Of a stretch of DNA of 64,000 bases, positions 1-12,688 are shown piece by piece (the first letter of the stretch is position 1; each line of letters opens with the position of its first letter). Position numbers and translations under genes: made by a program. Location: the NCBI GenBank assembly GCA_020746875.1, contig JAGTJL010000003.1, positions 186,001 through 250,000 on the forward strand, written 5' to 3'. Under the pieces are notes generated by a model, which was given only the letters and a program-made list of their open reading frames with translations, made no database searches and was not told the DNA's origin. Source of the stretch: Rhexocercosporidium sp. MPI-PUGE-AT-0058. Lineage: Eukaryota > Ascomycota > Leotiomycetes > Helotiales.

Positions 1-342
1 GTCGGAATCCCCATGAGAGGCTCGATGATAGGAGTAAGAACTTCGCCTCTCATGATGGCGCGGAGCCGCATACGAACTTTTGTTTCGACTCACATTAGCA
101 GCAGTCGCGTAGTGTCCGCTGGAGTTATATCTTGGAGAGAACGTTGCTCCACGAGGGGACGAGTATCCATATGCATCTCCTGAGGAAGTGTGTCGAGAAT
201 GCTGTCGGGGAGTGGGACCAGGTCGCGCGTAGTATCCGTGGGTTCCTCCAGCGGGGGATCCAGCAGGCGACGGAGTCGCGCTGAAAGATGGGTAGTAGGC
301 TCCCGGGTGTCCGGGAGGAGTGTTGTATGAGTAGTTGGCCAT
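1..342 (-). CDS. Ser/Tyr/Gly-rich protein, N-terminal part (runs off left edge)
   Basis: I do not recognise this protein. It is open for 114 codons from the ATG at 342 to the window edge, so only the N-terminus is visible. It begins MANYSYNTPPGHPGAYYPSF and is rich in Ser, Tyr, Gly, Pro and His, with many S/T-P and R-x-x-S stretches. It is probably disordered and could be heavily phosphorylated. The start was chosen because the ATG has A at -3 and G at +4, and because this frame has far more protein-like composition than the two other open frames on the same strand. A GTGAGT at about codon 84 could be a splice donor, but the frame stays open and keeps its composition beyond it. No domain is visible. 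Confidence 0.55.
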   Translation of the reverse strand, partial: MANYSYNTPPGHPGAYYPSFSATPSPAGSPAGGTHGYYARPGPTPRQHSRHTSSGDAYGYSSPRGATFSPRYNSSGHYATAANVSRNKSSYAAPRHHERRSSYSYHRASHGDSD

Positions 343-3300
343 GATAGAATTCCTGCTCTTGCGATGTCCACACGACACCCTCTAATAACGGAAAAAGGAA
401 AGGTTTCGAGCACGCCGTAATCGAGGCGCCGAGGAGTTGTGACGAGCCCGTCACCGTGGTATGTAGTCGGTACGAGAGGGAAAGGGGACCGTTGTCGTTG
501 AACCGTACATGTCAAGAACTGGCTTTCTGAATCCTACGATGAGGATTCTTGGGGATCGAAGTCGAATATATCGCCTTCGGGAAGTGTCGAGAATGAGCTG
601 GATGGATCCGGCTCAGAAGTTGATTGGTAAGCGTTGGTGACGAAGCTTTGGGAACAATATTTTTTTATCAAAGATGATGTCGAGAGACTCGAGGCAGAAA
701 AAAATCAGGAAAGCGTGGCTGGGAGGAAGGCGACAAGTATTTAAGAGTGGTGGCCGGTACTCGTAGTGCTGCTTGGTGCTGGTGCGTGCGTGCGAAGTGG
801 GAAATTTACTCGGGTATGGGAAGTGGGTAGTGGATGCGCTTGTGCGTTGGCTTGACAGGGGATCCTGTGAGGAGTCGCTGCTTGGGACGGATCCTGCAAT
901 GGGTCAGCCACAGGGTTACAGGAATTAATGATGATAATAATAAATAATCAGAGCCAGGGGGTTCTGGAATGTGCCAGCGCGTTGTGATTCGCGGAGGAAC
1001 AAAGCGGTGGGAGGGCGGCGGGAGAAAAGGGGGGAAGTGTGTGGCAGTAAGGGGGGCAGTGAAGATAGACGAGGGGAGAGGTCCAAGGCAGGATAGATGA
1101 CGAGGGGGCAGTGAAGAACAACTTACGAGATTCGCATATAGGGGGTGACCCCTGACTTCAGACTGGAGCCAAAGCCATGATCTCAGAAGCGAAATTGACC
1201 AGAGACAAAAAAGAACCCTTTCCCTTCTCTTCTCTTCTCTCTTCCACACCGGCGGTCGATAAGCAGTCTAGCGACGTCGTATCCAACGGTGCACGGGGAA
1301 GGAGGCGTTGGAGCCGCGAGCCGCAACGCAACGCAGGCAGGTTGACGGATCTGATGAGGCGCCCGAGATGTCGGATTCGGGAGGCTGGATAATGGAGCCG
1401 GGCGACGGGGGATGGAGATTGGGTGGACCTGCGCCTGACGCTATTCGGAGATGCGAATGTCCTGAGTATATGACACGATGACTCCCTGGGTATGTGACTT
1501 GAGAGTGACTCCTGGGTTCAATACGAAATGACTCGAAGTGTTCGCCGTCCAGAGGGGGGCAGGATTTTCTTTTCTTTCTTTTCTTGGTCCGATATCATGA
1601 ACCTCCGAAGCTGAAATAAAGGAGTTGCACGGCAGCCAGCGACTTGCGCAGTACTTCAGGGACTGGACCGGTCGGATTGGGTGCGCAGGATTGGGATGAG
1701 GTCGAGCAAGGTAAGTGCGAGAGCGTAGATCTGAGACGAGACGTTGCGCAGCGTCGAGCAAGAAGCGCAGAGGATGAATGGTGATTTAATTCGATACGAA
1801 TTCTGGGGATGCAACCTCTCAAGTAGGACCATAAGACGGGTACAGTCAGTCAGTGGTGGTATTTCACAGGCGAGGGCGGCGTGACGTTCAGCGTGGCGAA
1901 ATGTGATGGTGGTAGGACCGTGGAACGCCGACGAATAGGTTTGCGATCGAGGGCTTCTGGCCGCGGAGTGGCCGTGAGGATGAGGGATTGGGTTGGTTGG
2001 AGGTTGGAGGCTGGAGGTTGGGAGGCCAGAGGAATTAATTGATTGATTGATTGATTGATTGATTCCACAGCGGCGCAAGTAATTGAGTTGGTGTGAGATT
2101 CTCTGCTCTGCGAGTTGTCGCAAACAGTCAGGCAATCAGCCAGTCCGTCGTATGAGCATTGACGAAGCAGCTGAAGTTTGACTTGCTTCCTGCGCAGCGT
2201 AGGACTGGAACGGATTGAACCAGATCCAGCAGATCAGAAGGGGAGCAGTGGTTGCTTGATGTATTCGTTGGATGGTGATTGAACCAGGCCTGCGGAGACT
2301 ATGGTCGGTTGGTTGGTAGGTACGGGGTTTGTATTTGTGTAAGATAGACAGCGCCGAAGGGCCGGGTACAATTCAGTCAGTCGATTCTTTGCCTCTCTGC
2401 CCTCTATCTCCTCTCTTTCGTCTGGGCCGGGTAAAGTTTGCAGACGGAGCACAGGAATGTGCTGGTTTGTAATGGACTGGATTGAACACAATTGGCGTGT
2501 TCGTTCTTAGGTAAGATACGGTTGCAGATGCAGATGCGGAGGCGCGATATGCATCATTCATGCATGGAAGTATTTCCGACGAGGCAGTACAGCAGAGTGA
2601 GTAGCTAGAGTTCGGGGCCAGATCCAAGGCTAAGTACCAGGTGCAGTACGAAGACGTTGGTAGGTAGGTAGGTAAGGTACTTCCTTACACGAGTACGGCG
2701 TGTAGATATATTGGTATATTAAGTCGAGTTTGAGGTCTGGACACAGCAGAGGAGGGGGGGAAACAGAGGGGAGACAGAAGGGGGGCCGTGGAAGGTGGTG
2801 CAGCAGGATCACAGACACTTATATTCTGGAACGGAAGGGTGATAGTCAGTCAGCATTTCGTACATACTTACATGCAGAAAGTGGGATGGTGGTGGATGTG
2901 GGTGTGGATGTGGGTGCGGATGGAGGGGTAAAAAGCGTGAGTGCGGGAAGGGGGAGGGATGGATGGATGATGATGAAGATGTGAGGGTCCGGGGGTTGAG
3001 GAGTGAGGGAGAGGGAGGGGTGGCTGATGTGATGGATGCATTTGCGTGCTTGTTGCTTTACTTACTTGATGAATTGATGACTTGATGACTACGAAGTATA
3101 CTTGCCGACCCTACAGTAAGGATCCCTATCCCTCTCCTCCTGCCCCTCCTCTTCCTGCTGCTGAAGTAAGTATCTAAGTATCTCCCCTCCTCCGTATGGT
3201 AACACCAAGGTTCGGAGGGTGGAGGCCATAAGATCCAGCTCCAGATCCAGATCCAGAACGATTCGGACCAGCCCAGTCCAACCCAGCTAGTCAAGCCATG

Positions 3301-6146
3301 ATTCTCAGCCCATGCTATCTTCATGCCCGCCCACGTTTTCCCGCACATCTTGATCTCATGACGACAATGAAGCGAAGGTGTGGTATGTATGTGTGACTAT
3401 GAATGTGACATCCTTTCGACGAGCACACTGCGAGCGCTTCGAGCGGCGCTTCTAGAGCCTCTTCCGCTTTGCCTCCTCTACCTGACCTTCCTCCCTGCTT
3501 GATCCAGCATCTTGATATCACCCGAATACAACCTCCAAGCCTGCCCCCCTCATCCTCGTTTCTTACTCGATACAGATATCTCACCGACCGACCATTTACA
3601 CGGCTTCGCACACCCTTTCACACCCTCTCACTCTTTCTCACTCTTACTCACCATCTTACTTGCTCGGCCCGCTGTCCTTGATCTTTCCTCCTCCAACTTT
3701 CTTACTTTCTCTTTGAAGACCAAGGCAGACGAGCAGCGCACCCTCTTCGTCAACCCATCACATCGATATTGATACTGAGTCACAATCACGAGCGCAAGAA
3801 TTTTGGCGCCGACATGGTAGACGACCCAAAACAGATCGAATCAACGCGGCTCAGCGGGAAAAGAAAATAAAACCTACCGTCCAATCCCAACACACATCTG
3901 TTTCCCTCATACTCGTCGTCGGTCGATATCACGAACCTCACCAATAATGGGGGCCAAAAAGCAAAAGCATCACATCGCAGGCCACATTCACCTCGCTAAA
4001 TCCCAACCTCCCCCCAACCACATCCTAATCCCTTACCGCGCCCCAATATTAGCCTTTTCTACAGGTTGAATCCTTGAAACGACATCCTGACAGGACATGG
4101 ATGGTATTTTTGAACATTCGATAATATCCTTTTCCCGAGATTTTGATAGACTGCGAAAAATAAATGTCTCTCCCCAAGCAGCCTCAACCATGGCTCTCTG
4201 TCTCGGTACCTACAGTAAAATAGGGTAGGGGGTCAGCCAAATCGTATCGCTAACTGCCTTCAATGCCCCAAAACAAGCCCTCGTTAGGGACAAGGAATCG
4301 CCGTCGCACAAACATGAAAAATCTTCACTGTTGCTCATCTTAATTTTGAAAAACCTCGGTGAGAAATGACTCGTTACCGGACCTGCCATCCCACAGTCAC
4401 AGCTTTGATACACGACAAGACAATCTTCGTAACCCTCTCTCTGTCTGCCTCTCTTCTCCTGAGAGTCCTGTAGGTACCCTCAACACCAGAGCGCTGAGCT
4501 GCACTATTCAGGGGCTCAACACCACTAATAAAAGATGGCGCTGCATACTTCTACCTTACTTCGTTACGTCAGTTCTGGTGCAGCCGTAAGAGCCCTAAGA
4601 TCACCATCGTTAAAGCCCGTGTTGCAGCAGTAGCAGCAGCAGCAGCAGCGGCATCCAAGCCTGCAAGCTCCCCCCCCATGATGGGATGATCACAGTTCGT
4701 TCGTCCTCCCAACCGTTTCTCATCCACCCTCCGCCGTCTGCCCAACCACCGAAGACGAGCAACACAGAGAGGGGACAGGCAACCCATGCACGCACGCGCA
4801 CGCACGAGCCTACCCATGCAAGCCATGCCCATCCCTACCAACATCCCCTCTCCCTACCCAGCCCACCCAGTCCAATCCACGGCCCTCACAAGCGCGAACG
4901 ACCACTCTCCCCGACCCGAACGCAAATGCATTCCACCAATAAGAAGGCAAATCAACACACCCACATCCCCAACCACCTGAAAAAAAGAGACCAAGTAGTC
5001 CGGTGGGTTTTGGGTTTGCGAGCCGGCGAACTGGACTGGATGGAGTAGACTGCACTAGACCGATCCCCGGGTGGGATTTGATGGAGGCCGGTAGTGAACC
5101 TTGTTTTTGCTCTTTGGCTTTGAACTTGCCTTTTATTTTTTATTTTTGGCATAAGCGCGATTAGTGTTCTAGCGCTGGTTATGGAAGAATAGAAGCAGGG
5201 TGCTGAAAACTTAGCCTCTTAGTTGGATTGAATGAGGACGGAGAGATTTGTAAGAGAGGAGACGAGAGCAAAGAGTGCAAGAGAAAGGAAGGAAGTAAAG
5301 AGCTGCCTTGGTCGAGCAAGCAGAGCATACTTTCTGTACTACAGTTCCGTCCTGTAAGGAGCCGAGACGAGACATACCGAAACTCGATGTTGGGTTTCCC
5401 TGTCTCTGTATAGTGTACCAGAGCCGGGAAGACTGTTTCTCGTGAGTGCCTTGCAGACGGCGAACCGCAGATGCATAGGTACGGCTCTGGTCCAGATCAA
5501 ACCCGTGGCAATGAAATTACCGAGTTACCTACCAGCTTTGGTGGCACGGATATGAAAAAAAAAACCATTTGGTTAGAGTTTGAGACCGAGATTGAGGCTC
5601 CGAGTTTGAGACTGCAAGTACGGCAAGTTTGATGAAATGGAATAAAAAGATGCGGAGACCAAGATTGGCCGAAATGACGACTGACCGAAGCCGTACAAAA
5701 GGCAAGTAGGTATGTATGTATGCGATATGAGATTAGATTATATATAAAGTGTTGTTGGGCATCCGGACATCGTCAAATTCGAACTTCGAACTCTGATTCC
5801 AACACAACACAGGGAATGCAAGCTATGCACAGCTCCCAACCGAACAGAATATGAACTGGAAAGACCCAGACTGAAGAAAACCCCTCTTTTCTTCTCCATA
5901 ACATATCGTATGAACTGTACTGACGATATCGTACACCCATTCCAATTCAGGACAATCCAGAAAACGCCAACCAACCCCAGGTCATCTATTATACACAAAC
6001 AAACAATGCAAGTTTATCATGCATGCAAAAAACGCTATCATGCCGCAGGATCTCTCAGTCTGGGTGCTCGAATCCAGAATATCCCAAATGCAGCTCTATG
6101 TTCGAGCAGGGTCATGAATCTTTCCAAATGGAAAAGAATATCCAAG
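343..6146. other. Long gene-poor region
   Basis: About 5.8 kb between the start of the left-edge gene and the stop of the GT31 gene. ORFs here are short and low-complexity, with no recognisable domain on either strand. The region carries polypyrimidine and polypurine tracts, a (GATT)6 microsatellite and G-rich tracts near 2880-3020. It probably holds the promoter and long 5' leader of the left-edge gene and the 3' UTR of the GT31 gene. A non-coding transcript cannot be excluded. Confidence 0.5.
2041..2064. repeat. (GATT)6 microsatellite
   Basis: Six perfect GATT units, preceded by a partial unit (ATT at 2038-2040). It lies in gene-poor DNA next to a G/T-rich TTGG-type tract at about 1986-2030. 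Confidence 0.9.
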
Positions 6147-7700
6147 TCATGGTATCCAAGTCAAGACCACAACACTGTCCCTAGGATCGTCGGATACAGC
6201 AGGTGTCTTGCCTTCGCTATACCACCTGTCATCACTCCACCTCTTTAGATACACCTGCTTGACTCTGCCATCGCCCTCTTTCCTCGCACCGAGAATTTCC
6301 CAGCTCTGTTTCCTCCCGGTCTTGGCCAGGGATTTCCGTAACGAGCCAAAGTAGTAGCTGAAGACCACTTCGGCACCAGCTTCTCCTGCACCATGCTCGC
6401 CCCAATTGAAGGTCTCTTCCATCTGCAGAGGATCGAAGTCGACTCCTTGGGGGTAATGGGCCACAGAGTACCCATTGGAGATAATGTAGTTGTCCTTGAA
6501 TTGGAAGCGTTGGAATACACACTCCTCTCCGCATGCATCCGCTACAACGTGTGTTCTGTCCGGTCTGGCCCTGTGCCACGACTTGAAGTGGTGTACAGAA
6601 TGGAATAATTGCCCAGATTCGTAGATTCCCGAAGGGTCTCCGAATTCATCGTGCTGGTGCAAACTAGGAAGATAGGTGAGCGTGAGGCTTGAATGGGCAG
6701 TGAGACAGTTGTAGAGAAGTCTGTCTCCTTGGTCTGAATCCAGGATATATTTCCCCGTTTCATTGTTCTTTGCCAGACAAGGCGCTTCAACAATCTGCTT
6801 TGCAGATGGTGGGGTCAAGACAATACCACCTCCACCATAAGCAAACGGTGCGCGGTTGTTGATCAGCCAATCTGCGCGTTCGGTAAAGGTCCCGATATAA
6901 TATGGCTTGGAAGGGTTGTAACGGGAGAGTGTTTTGCGGAAGTTGGATATACATGGGAAGAAGGTATCGTCGTCGATGAGAACGAGGTATTGGCGATTTG
7001 GACGGGTCGGGTGGTTATACATCATCTGCACAAGATCCACGTATCTGCCAGCCATATCCAAGTCCTTGTTCGAAGCGAGGACTGTAGCATTGATACCAAC
7101 ATCATTGAGAGTCTTCGCCGCCTTTGCGATATTATCATCTGTGGTATCGAAGAGCGCCAGGATGAGCCCAGCGCCATTGGATTTTCCATTCCCATCTGTC
7201 AACCAGCGTTTCCATTCATTGACCGGGGAGGTATTCGGGTCCGTGAAGCGGCCATAAGTAGTGGAGGCAGCAAACATCATATCGGAAACATCGACCTGAT
7301 CCGGGCGTGGCGATTGCTTAATATGGAGGTCTATGATCGTGCCGGCTGGCAGAACAGACTCTTTGGTAATAGAGATATTCTTGAAGGATGTTGGGAAAAG
7401 CTCCTGGTTGACTTCCGTTATCGATTTGCGCTCCCGCATATCTGGGACGTATCGAACTGTACGCGACGCATATTCGATATCTGGGCCGACCTTGTTGTCG
7501 TTTAGCAGCTTCTTGACGTAGGAGAGGTCGTCGATGCCATTGCTGGAGTATGGGACCCCTGGCTCTGCGAACCCGCCGGTGAAGGTGGGATGGAACCAAA
7601 AGGCGATGAGGAGGAAAAAGGCGACAGCAAGCCACCGGTGCAGAGGAGTTCGAGGTAGCATATTACTGGGCGAACAGGTAGTATTCAGCAAAGAAGACAT
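6147..7700 (-). CDS. GT31 (Fringe-like) glycosyltransferase, type II membrane protein
   Basis: A single-exon 517-aa protein of the Fringe/GT31 type, expected to act in the Golgi adding a hexose to a glycan or glycoprotein; donor and acceptor cannot be told. A short cytosolic N-terminus is followed by one hydrophobic anchor at about residues 23-36. A metal- and nucleotide-sugar-binding acidic triplet (LIDDDTFF, D243-D245) lies in the middle, followed by a Gly-rich AYGGGGIVLT segment typical of Fringe-like enzymes and a downstream HQHDEFGD stretch. An in-frame Met at codon 14 (7661) is an equally good start and would place the anchor nearer the N-terminus. No intron is needed. Confidence 0.85.
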   Translation of the reverse strand: MSSLLNTTCSPSNMLPRTPLHRWLAVAFFLLIAFWFHPTFTGGFAEPGVPYSSNGIDDLSYVKKLLNDNKVGPDIEYASRTVRYVPDMRERKSITEVNQELFPTSFKNISITKESVLPAGTIIDLHIKQSPRPDQVDVSDMMFAASTTYGRFTDPNTSPVNEWKRWLTDGNGKSNGAGLILALFDTTDDNIAKAAKTLNDVGINATVLASNKDLDMAGRYVDLVQMMYNHPTRPNRQYLVLIDDDTFFPCISNFRKTLSRYNPSKPYYIGTFTERADWLINNRAPFAYGGGGIVLTPPSAKQIVEAPCLAKNNETGKYILDSDQGDRLLYNCLTAHSSLTLTYLPSLHQHDEFGDPSGIYESGQLFHSVHHFKSWHRARPDRTHVVADACGEECVFQRFQFKDNYIISNGYSVAHYPQGVDFDPLQMEETFNWGEHGAGEAGAEVVFSYYFGSLRKSLAKTGRKQSWEILGARKEGDGRVKQVYLKRWSDDRWYSEGKTPAVSDDPRDSVVVLTWIP

Positions 7701-9511
7701 GCCATCGAAGGGAGGAAGGATACGATCGTGAGGGACGTCGGTAGGAACGTAGGTAGGTCGATGAGATGGTGAGAAAATTCAAAAAAAGATGGATGCGAGT
7801 GAGGTTCAATCGGGTCTGGCTGAGGCGATAGGGGTCGCGTCTTCCAGTCTTCCAGTCTTGGCGATTGTCCGCTTCGCAGATTAGGAGATTGGCGCAATTC
7901 AACCAACAGCAGGGCAGACGCCGGCGCCGACGCCGTACTAGGAAGGTTACTGGTACGAGAGGGGAGGGGACTGGACAGTAATACAGTACAGTACGATGAG
8001 ATGGATGGATGGAACTGTGTGTGGATTCGAGATAAAGTACACAGCCTCCTCATAAGACATGGGCAAAACAGACGTGCGTGAAATTGTAACTATGCAGACA
8101 TTTGTGTTCGTATTTGAGGGGGGCATCTTCAACATCCAATTTCAAACTTAAAGGTACATTTCATACAGCATACAAAATCCAAGTTCTCAATATCTCAATC
8201 TTTCCCCTCCGTCTATGTAGGTACGCGTCTTTCTAGCTCTGAATCCACAAGAGTAAATTGCGTCAGGGGCTTCTTCCATCTCAAGAGCTTAGCGAGCTTA
8301 GCTAATCAGCATTTCTACTGTCCGGGCTTTTACAGTAGACGAGAAATCCATAATAAATCTCCTCCCCCTCCTGATCTTGCTGCCTTCACTCCTCAGGCCT
8401 CAACTCACTCACACTTCCCCCCCTCCTTGCCCGGCCCATTCAACCAACCTCAACTCGGCTCGGAAGCTCGACTCTCAGAGCAGGGGACTCAAAACAGACT
8501 CCCGTGCCCCTTGGATCCAAATTCAGTATCCATGTCCGCCGTGGAAACACGGGAACGTTCTCCCAGGACTTCCCAGCATTGTTGTTTTTTCTGCCGGTGC
8601 CTATCGGTCCATCCCATCCATCCCTCGTTTCGCACTCCAAGCCACCTCCCTGCCCAGGTTGGTTGAGTTCCCCAATTTGCAGAGTTTTCACTTGCCTGTC
8701 TCGCTCATCCTCAATGCCCCCTTCTGTCTCAGATGAGTATTCTGCCATGCCCCATGCCATGGATGCTCTGTTATCAGCCTGAGTAGGGCATCAAACCTAC
8801 CAAGGGAGGGGACCTGGATGGGAGAGCAGGAGCAAGAGTTGACTCACATCTGGGTACACCGACACTCCTCCAGAGCGTGTGCTGCCCAAACAAATAACAA
8901 CAGAACTCCTGTTTGTCGAAGGGAGGGCCTTCCGCAGGGCCGTCTCCATCGACAAGTGGCCAGCCCAGATGCATCCATTCGACTTTGGATCTCATGATTG
9001 GGAGACAGTCGCATCCTGCGCTGCACTCAAGCGGACCGTTCAAGCCCAATGCAAAAGCCCATCCTGGTCGTTGCACCAAGCAGAACGTGCAGACTCCCGC
9101 TTCCGCTGCAGCCTACTGCTGGGTGTCGCGGACGCTACTGTTTACCCCGTGGCATTGGCTGGATTGCGAGGCGCCATGCAGCCAGATAAGAAAAAGTATC
9201 AAATGCATTACAGTACGATGATGGGAGGCTTGCTCTGGAACTTTTTCTCTTCCTTCGCATGTCTTCCAAGCGGTGTACACATACGTGTCACATCATATTG
9301 GCATCTGCTGGTCCCAGATCATGCTCTGTGACGTACTTTTTGCATTCGAACTTTCTATTTCTGACCCTTCTTCTCACCAGAATATTTTTTGTTGTGAGCC
9401 CTACAATCCTGCGGTTGGCTCGCTTCGCCAGCGCATCCTCTCAGCTCGTCTGTTTGTACATATTCATACAGGTCATTACAATCATACAGTCATACCCTTC
9501 TCTCCTCAGCC
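7701..9511. other. Intergenic, GT31 promoter and Swc2 3' side
   Basis: 1.8 kb between the GT31 start and the Swc2 stop. There are ORFs of 60 to 150 codons on both strands (largest on + at 8879-9331), but none has a recognisable domain or paired good splice sites. C/T-rich tracts lie near 8370-8450. I see no supported gene. Confidence 0.5.
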
Positions 9512-11459
9512 TCATTGGGCTGTCGTGCTTCCACTCGTGCTCATGCTTGTGCTTGGGGCTGAAGCAGGATTTGCAACTACAGCGTCTGATCGAGGCGCTT
9601 TAGGGTTCCGGAATCGATCCGGAACGCCCCTCGCTGAACTTGTGGCCGTGCCGACATATGCTCCTACCAATCGACTCCACTTGTACTCGTTCTTCATCAG
9701 CTTTTGGATCTCCTTGTAGGCATGTGAGTTGTAGTATGGGAGACCGGTATGTGGATCTCGATATCGAGCTGGGTGGCCAGTGATAACACAGATCTCATGA
9801 GAGTGTTTAGATCCTAGACATGTTAGGGCTGCGAGCTAAGCGAAAGAGGGTGGGCTTACTTGGAGCTTTAAGAAACTTTCTACCAAATATGATTTGGGTT
9901 TGTACGTTCTTGTCTTTGATAGCGACCTCGTCAAAGTTCTCGAGAATAAAGTAGTTACAGGCCGCATGCTCGATTGCGGGAGGTAAGTCTTCTGGTGGAG
10001 GACGATCAATGACTGGAGGAGTTGGCGTTGAGACTGGAGGCGGAGGAGGATATGACCCAAATCCAGGTAATGGTGTAGATCCATCAAAAGCTGGTGGGAT
10101 GATATACTGGCGGTGAAGAGCACTTTGGGGAAGTGGTGGAGCGCTGAGGGGTAGTCCAGCAGGAGGGGCAAGGACAGAGGAGTATGGCGGGGCACTCATA
10201 GGGAAGCCTGCTGGAGGAGCGAGAACCGAGGAAGTTGGAGGAGCTGGTGAAGGTATATATCTGGGAGAAGGCGCTGTAGGTAGGAAGCGCATCTCTGGCG
10301 CAAGGGCAGTTACTGGAATAGCTTCTTTACCCGGCGTTGGTGCAGTTGGACTAGGCTCTTTGTTGGCAGTTGGTGTTGGTGTTGGTGTTGGTCCTTTCTC
10401 TGTAGATGGTTCAGCATTAGGAGTTGTGACTGGCTTCGAAGACTCCTCCGTTGTTGTTCCAGCTTCTTGCTTGCTCTCTGTCTGAGCAGGAACAGAAGCC
10501 ACAGATCCAGGTTCTGCTTCTTCCATCTCAACAGCCTTCCGCTTCTTAGAGGGTTTCTCTTTCTCCTCAATGATCAAGTTCTTCCCGACCTGCTTCAATT
10601 TCCCTCCAACCCATTCTCCTACGCCACTCCACCAAGTGATGACGGGTCCCTCAAGAACTCTATTCTTCAATGCAGCCAGCTTGGCCAACTGCTCTTCCTC
10701 TCTCTGCTGTTCGGCCTCTTCCCACCGAGACAAACTCTTCGCATTACTCCTCTCCACCCTAGCAGCCTCCTTCAATCGATCCTCTTGCGTCATGACAGGC
10801 TTCTTAGCAGCCTCCTTCGCCTTAGCTGCCTTCTCCATCTGCTTCAACTGATTCAACCTCTTGATCTCGCGATCCACCATCTGCATATGCAACTGCTGCT
10901 TGCTCTCCTTCGTTGTCCCTCTAGCAGAAGCTCTTGTAGGCGCCTCGTCGGCCGTAGGTAACCAGGAAGCGCGTTCGGATTTCTTCTTTGGTCGTGGAGA
11001 TGGAGCAGCCTGGACAACTGTAGGATCAATCTTGACTCTCTTCTTGAAGGCCTTCGGCATTCCTCTGTCCATTTTGCGCTTCTTTGCCTTCTCCGCCCTC
11101 GCCTGCTTCTGCAGCTCCTTCTCGCCTTCCATATCGTCATCTCCAGCAGCAGGTCCTTGATCCTCGTCGTCGTCCGAAGAGTCCATCTGTACATCCGAAT
11201 CCACCTCGACATCTGAGAACCCCACATCGTCATCCGCCTCTGCGAAGAGCAGTTCCAACTCGTCATCTTCATCCTCTTGTTGAAGAAGGCTATGAAGTCG
11301 GTTTCCTGCCGTGGATCTCTTCTCGCGGCCCGTAGCAAGCCATTCTACCTGTGGCTCATCCTCATCATCGCTCCCACTTCCACTTCCACTCCTGGACCCG
11401 GATTCCTCCTCCATTCGCGCTGGGGTATCCTGCATAGTCGTATCTTCGTCGTCAACCAT
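9512..11459 (-). CDS. SWC2: SWR1-complex subunit Swc2/Vps72 (YL1 family)
   Basis: Chromatin-remodelling subunit that binds H2A.Z-H2B for the SWR1 complex in the nucleus. Exons are 11459-9860 and 9813-9512, joined across a 46-nt intron with CTAAC branch site (9814-9859), giving 633 aa. The N-terminus is very acidic (D/E runs to about residue 110) and leads into the basic YL1 region with RASWLP and long charged helices. The middle is Pro-rich. The C-terminal exon supplies the short YL1_C motif (ICVITGHPARYRDPHTGLPY). Without splicing the protein would end early and lack this domain, so the intron is well supported. It is divergent from RCF1, with start codons about 300 bp apart. Confidence 0.92.
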
Positions 11460-11765
11460 GATGTCGCGTTACTTGAACGAAATCTACTGCCTGAAGTTCC
11501 ACATCTAGGTTGGACAGTATAGAAATGGCATGTTGGCGCGTAGTTGCCTCTAAGATGATTAGGTAGAAAACAGCTGCCCTGCAGGGATGGTCATGCATAA
11601 GTGGATCCCGGATTAACATTGAACAGGGTTTTCATTCCGTGGAAGCCGATCCGGAAAAACTCTCGAATTACCTCACCATTTCCCCTCGAACGATTTACAA
11701 AGCTCTATTTTGACAGCTCGAGAGAGCAAGCGCCATTCCTATCAAACACTTGAACGGACTCAAAA
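11460..11765. promoter_or_regulatory. Shared promoter region of SWC2 and RCF1
   Basis: 306 bp between the two divergent start codons, so it should hold both promoters. No specific factor site can be assigned with confidence. Confidence 0.6.
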
Positions 11766-12491
11766 ATGTCGGGCACGCCACTCCCGTCTTCCTTCGACGG
11801 TAATACGTGCGTTATTCCAGCCTGCTTGGACTTCCAGAGAAGTAAGAGACTCGGCACTGGACAGGAAACTAATCAGAGCCCAGTGATTTCTACGATGAGA
11901 ACCGCTGGCAGAAATTCTCGCGGCGACTTAAAGAAGAGCCATTGATCCCATTTGGTATTTAGCTTCAAAATGCCCACGTTTAATAACAAAAGCTAATGAG
12001 TACATTCAGGATGCGCCCTGACATGTTGGGCTCTCTATAATGCCTCCCGCTCCATCCGCGCCGGCGACGCCAATCGCACAAACCGCATGTTCCGCGCTCG
12101 AATCTACGCACAAGGCTTTACTCTCCTAGCCATGGTAGGAGGTAGCATGTACTGGCAGACGGACCGACAGAAGAGGAAGGAGTACGACGTTGTGATTGCG
12201 GAGAAGAAGGCGAAGGAGAAGAACGAGGCGTGGATCAAGGAGCTAGAGGCTAGAGATGAGGAAGAGAAGGAGTTGAAGGCCGAAAGACAGAGGAGGAGGG
12301 AGCGATTGGAGAAGAGGCAAGCGGGGTTAGGAGCGGATGGGAAGGAGAAGGTCGCTGCGGAGACGGGGGGAAAGAAGGGTGTGTTGGAGAAGGTTGTGGA
12401 GGGCAAAGGGGCTAGTTCCATTGTGGACGAAGGGGATAAGAAGAAGGGTGTTTTGGAATCTATGTCTGGTTTGGTCTGGGGGAAGAAATAG
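11766..12491 (+). CDS. RCF1: Respiratory supercomplex factor 1 (HIG1 domain)
   Basis: Mitochondrial inner-membrane protein that associates with cytochrome c oxidase and promotes III-IV supercomplexes. Three exons: 11766-11806, 11884-11954 and 12010-12491 (introns of 77 and 55 nt), 197 aa. The first exon is only 41 nt (MSGTPLPSSFDGN). The family pattern continues as DFYDENRWQKF, then [20 protein letters not shown] (first transmembrane segment) and an RTNRMFRARIYAQGFT link to the second segment, LLAMVGGSMYW. A long charged, probably coiled-coil tail rich in E/K/R follows. The donor of intron 1 is GTGCGT; using the earlier GTAATA would break the family motif. Confidence 0.93.
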
Positions 12492-12688
12492 TGATAAGAT
12501 TGTATATCCTCCATGGTTGGCGTTCCGGATTTGAGATTCAGCGGTTGTACACTATCAGGTGCACAGGATGTATGAACGCCTGTCAATCTTCTATTTTAAT
12601 ACAACACGAAAAGGCCATAGGACAATGGAGAGGTATGTGATTAGATTCGAAACTGAACTCCAAATGCTACCTAATGCAACCATATATT

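Noticed and set aside
3799..3813. 15-mer AATTTTGGCGCCGAC shared with 21317-21331
   Set aside because: A few 15-mer repeats are expected by chance in 64 kb, and the core is palindromic; no functional context.
8879..9331. 150-codon + strand ORF between GT31 and SWC2
   Set aside because: No domain, no signal peptide, composition like shifted-frame DNA, and overlapping ORFs of similar size on both strands.
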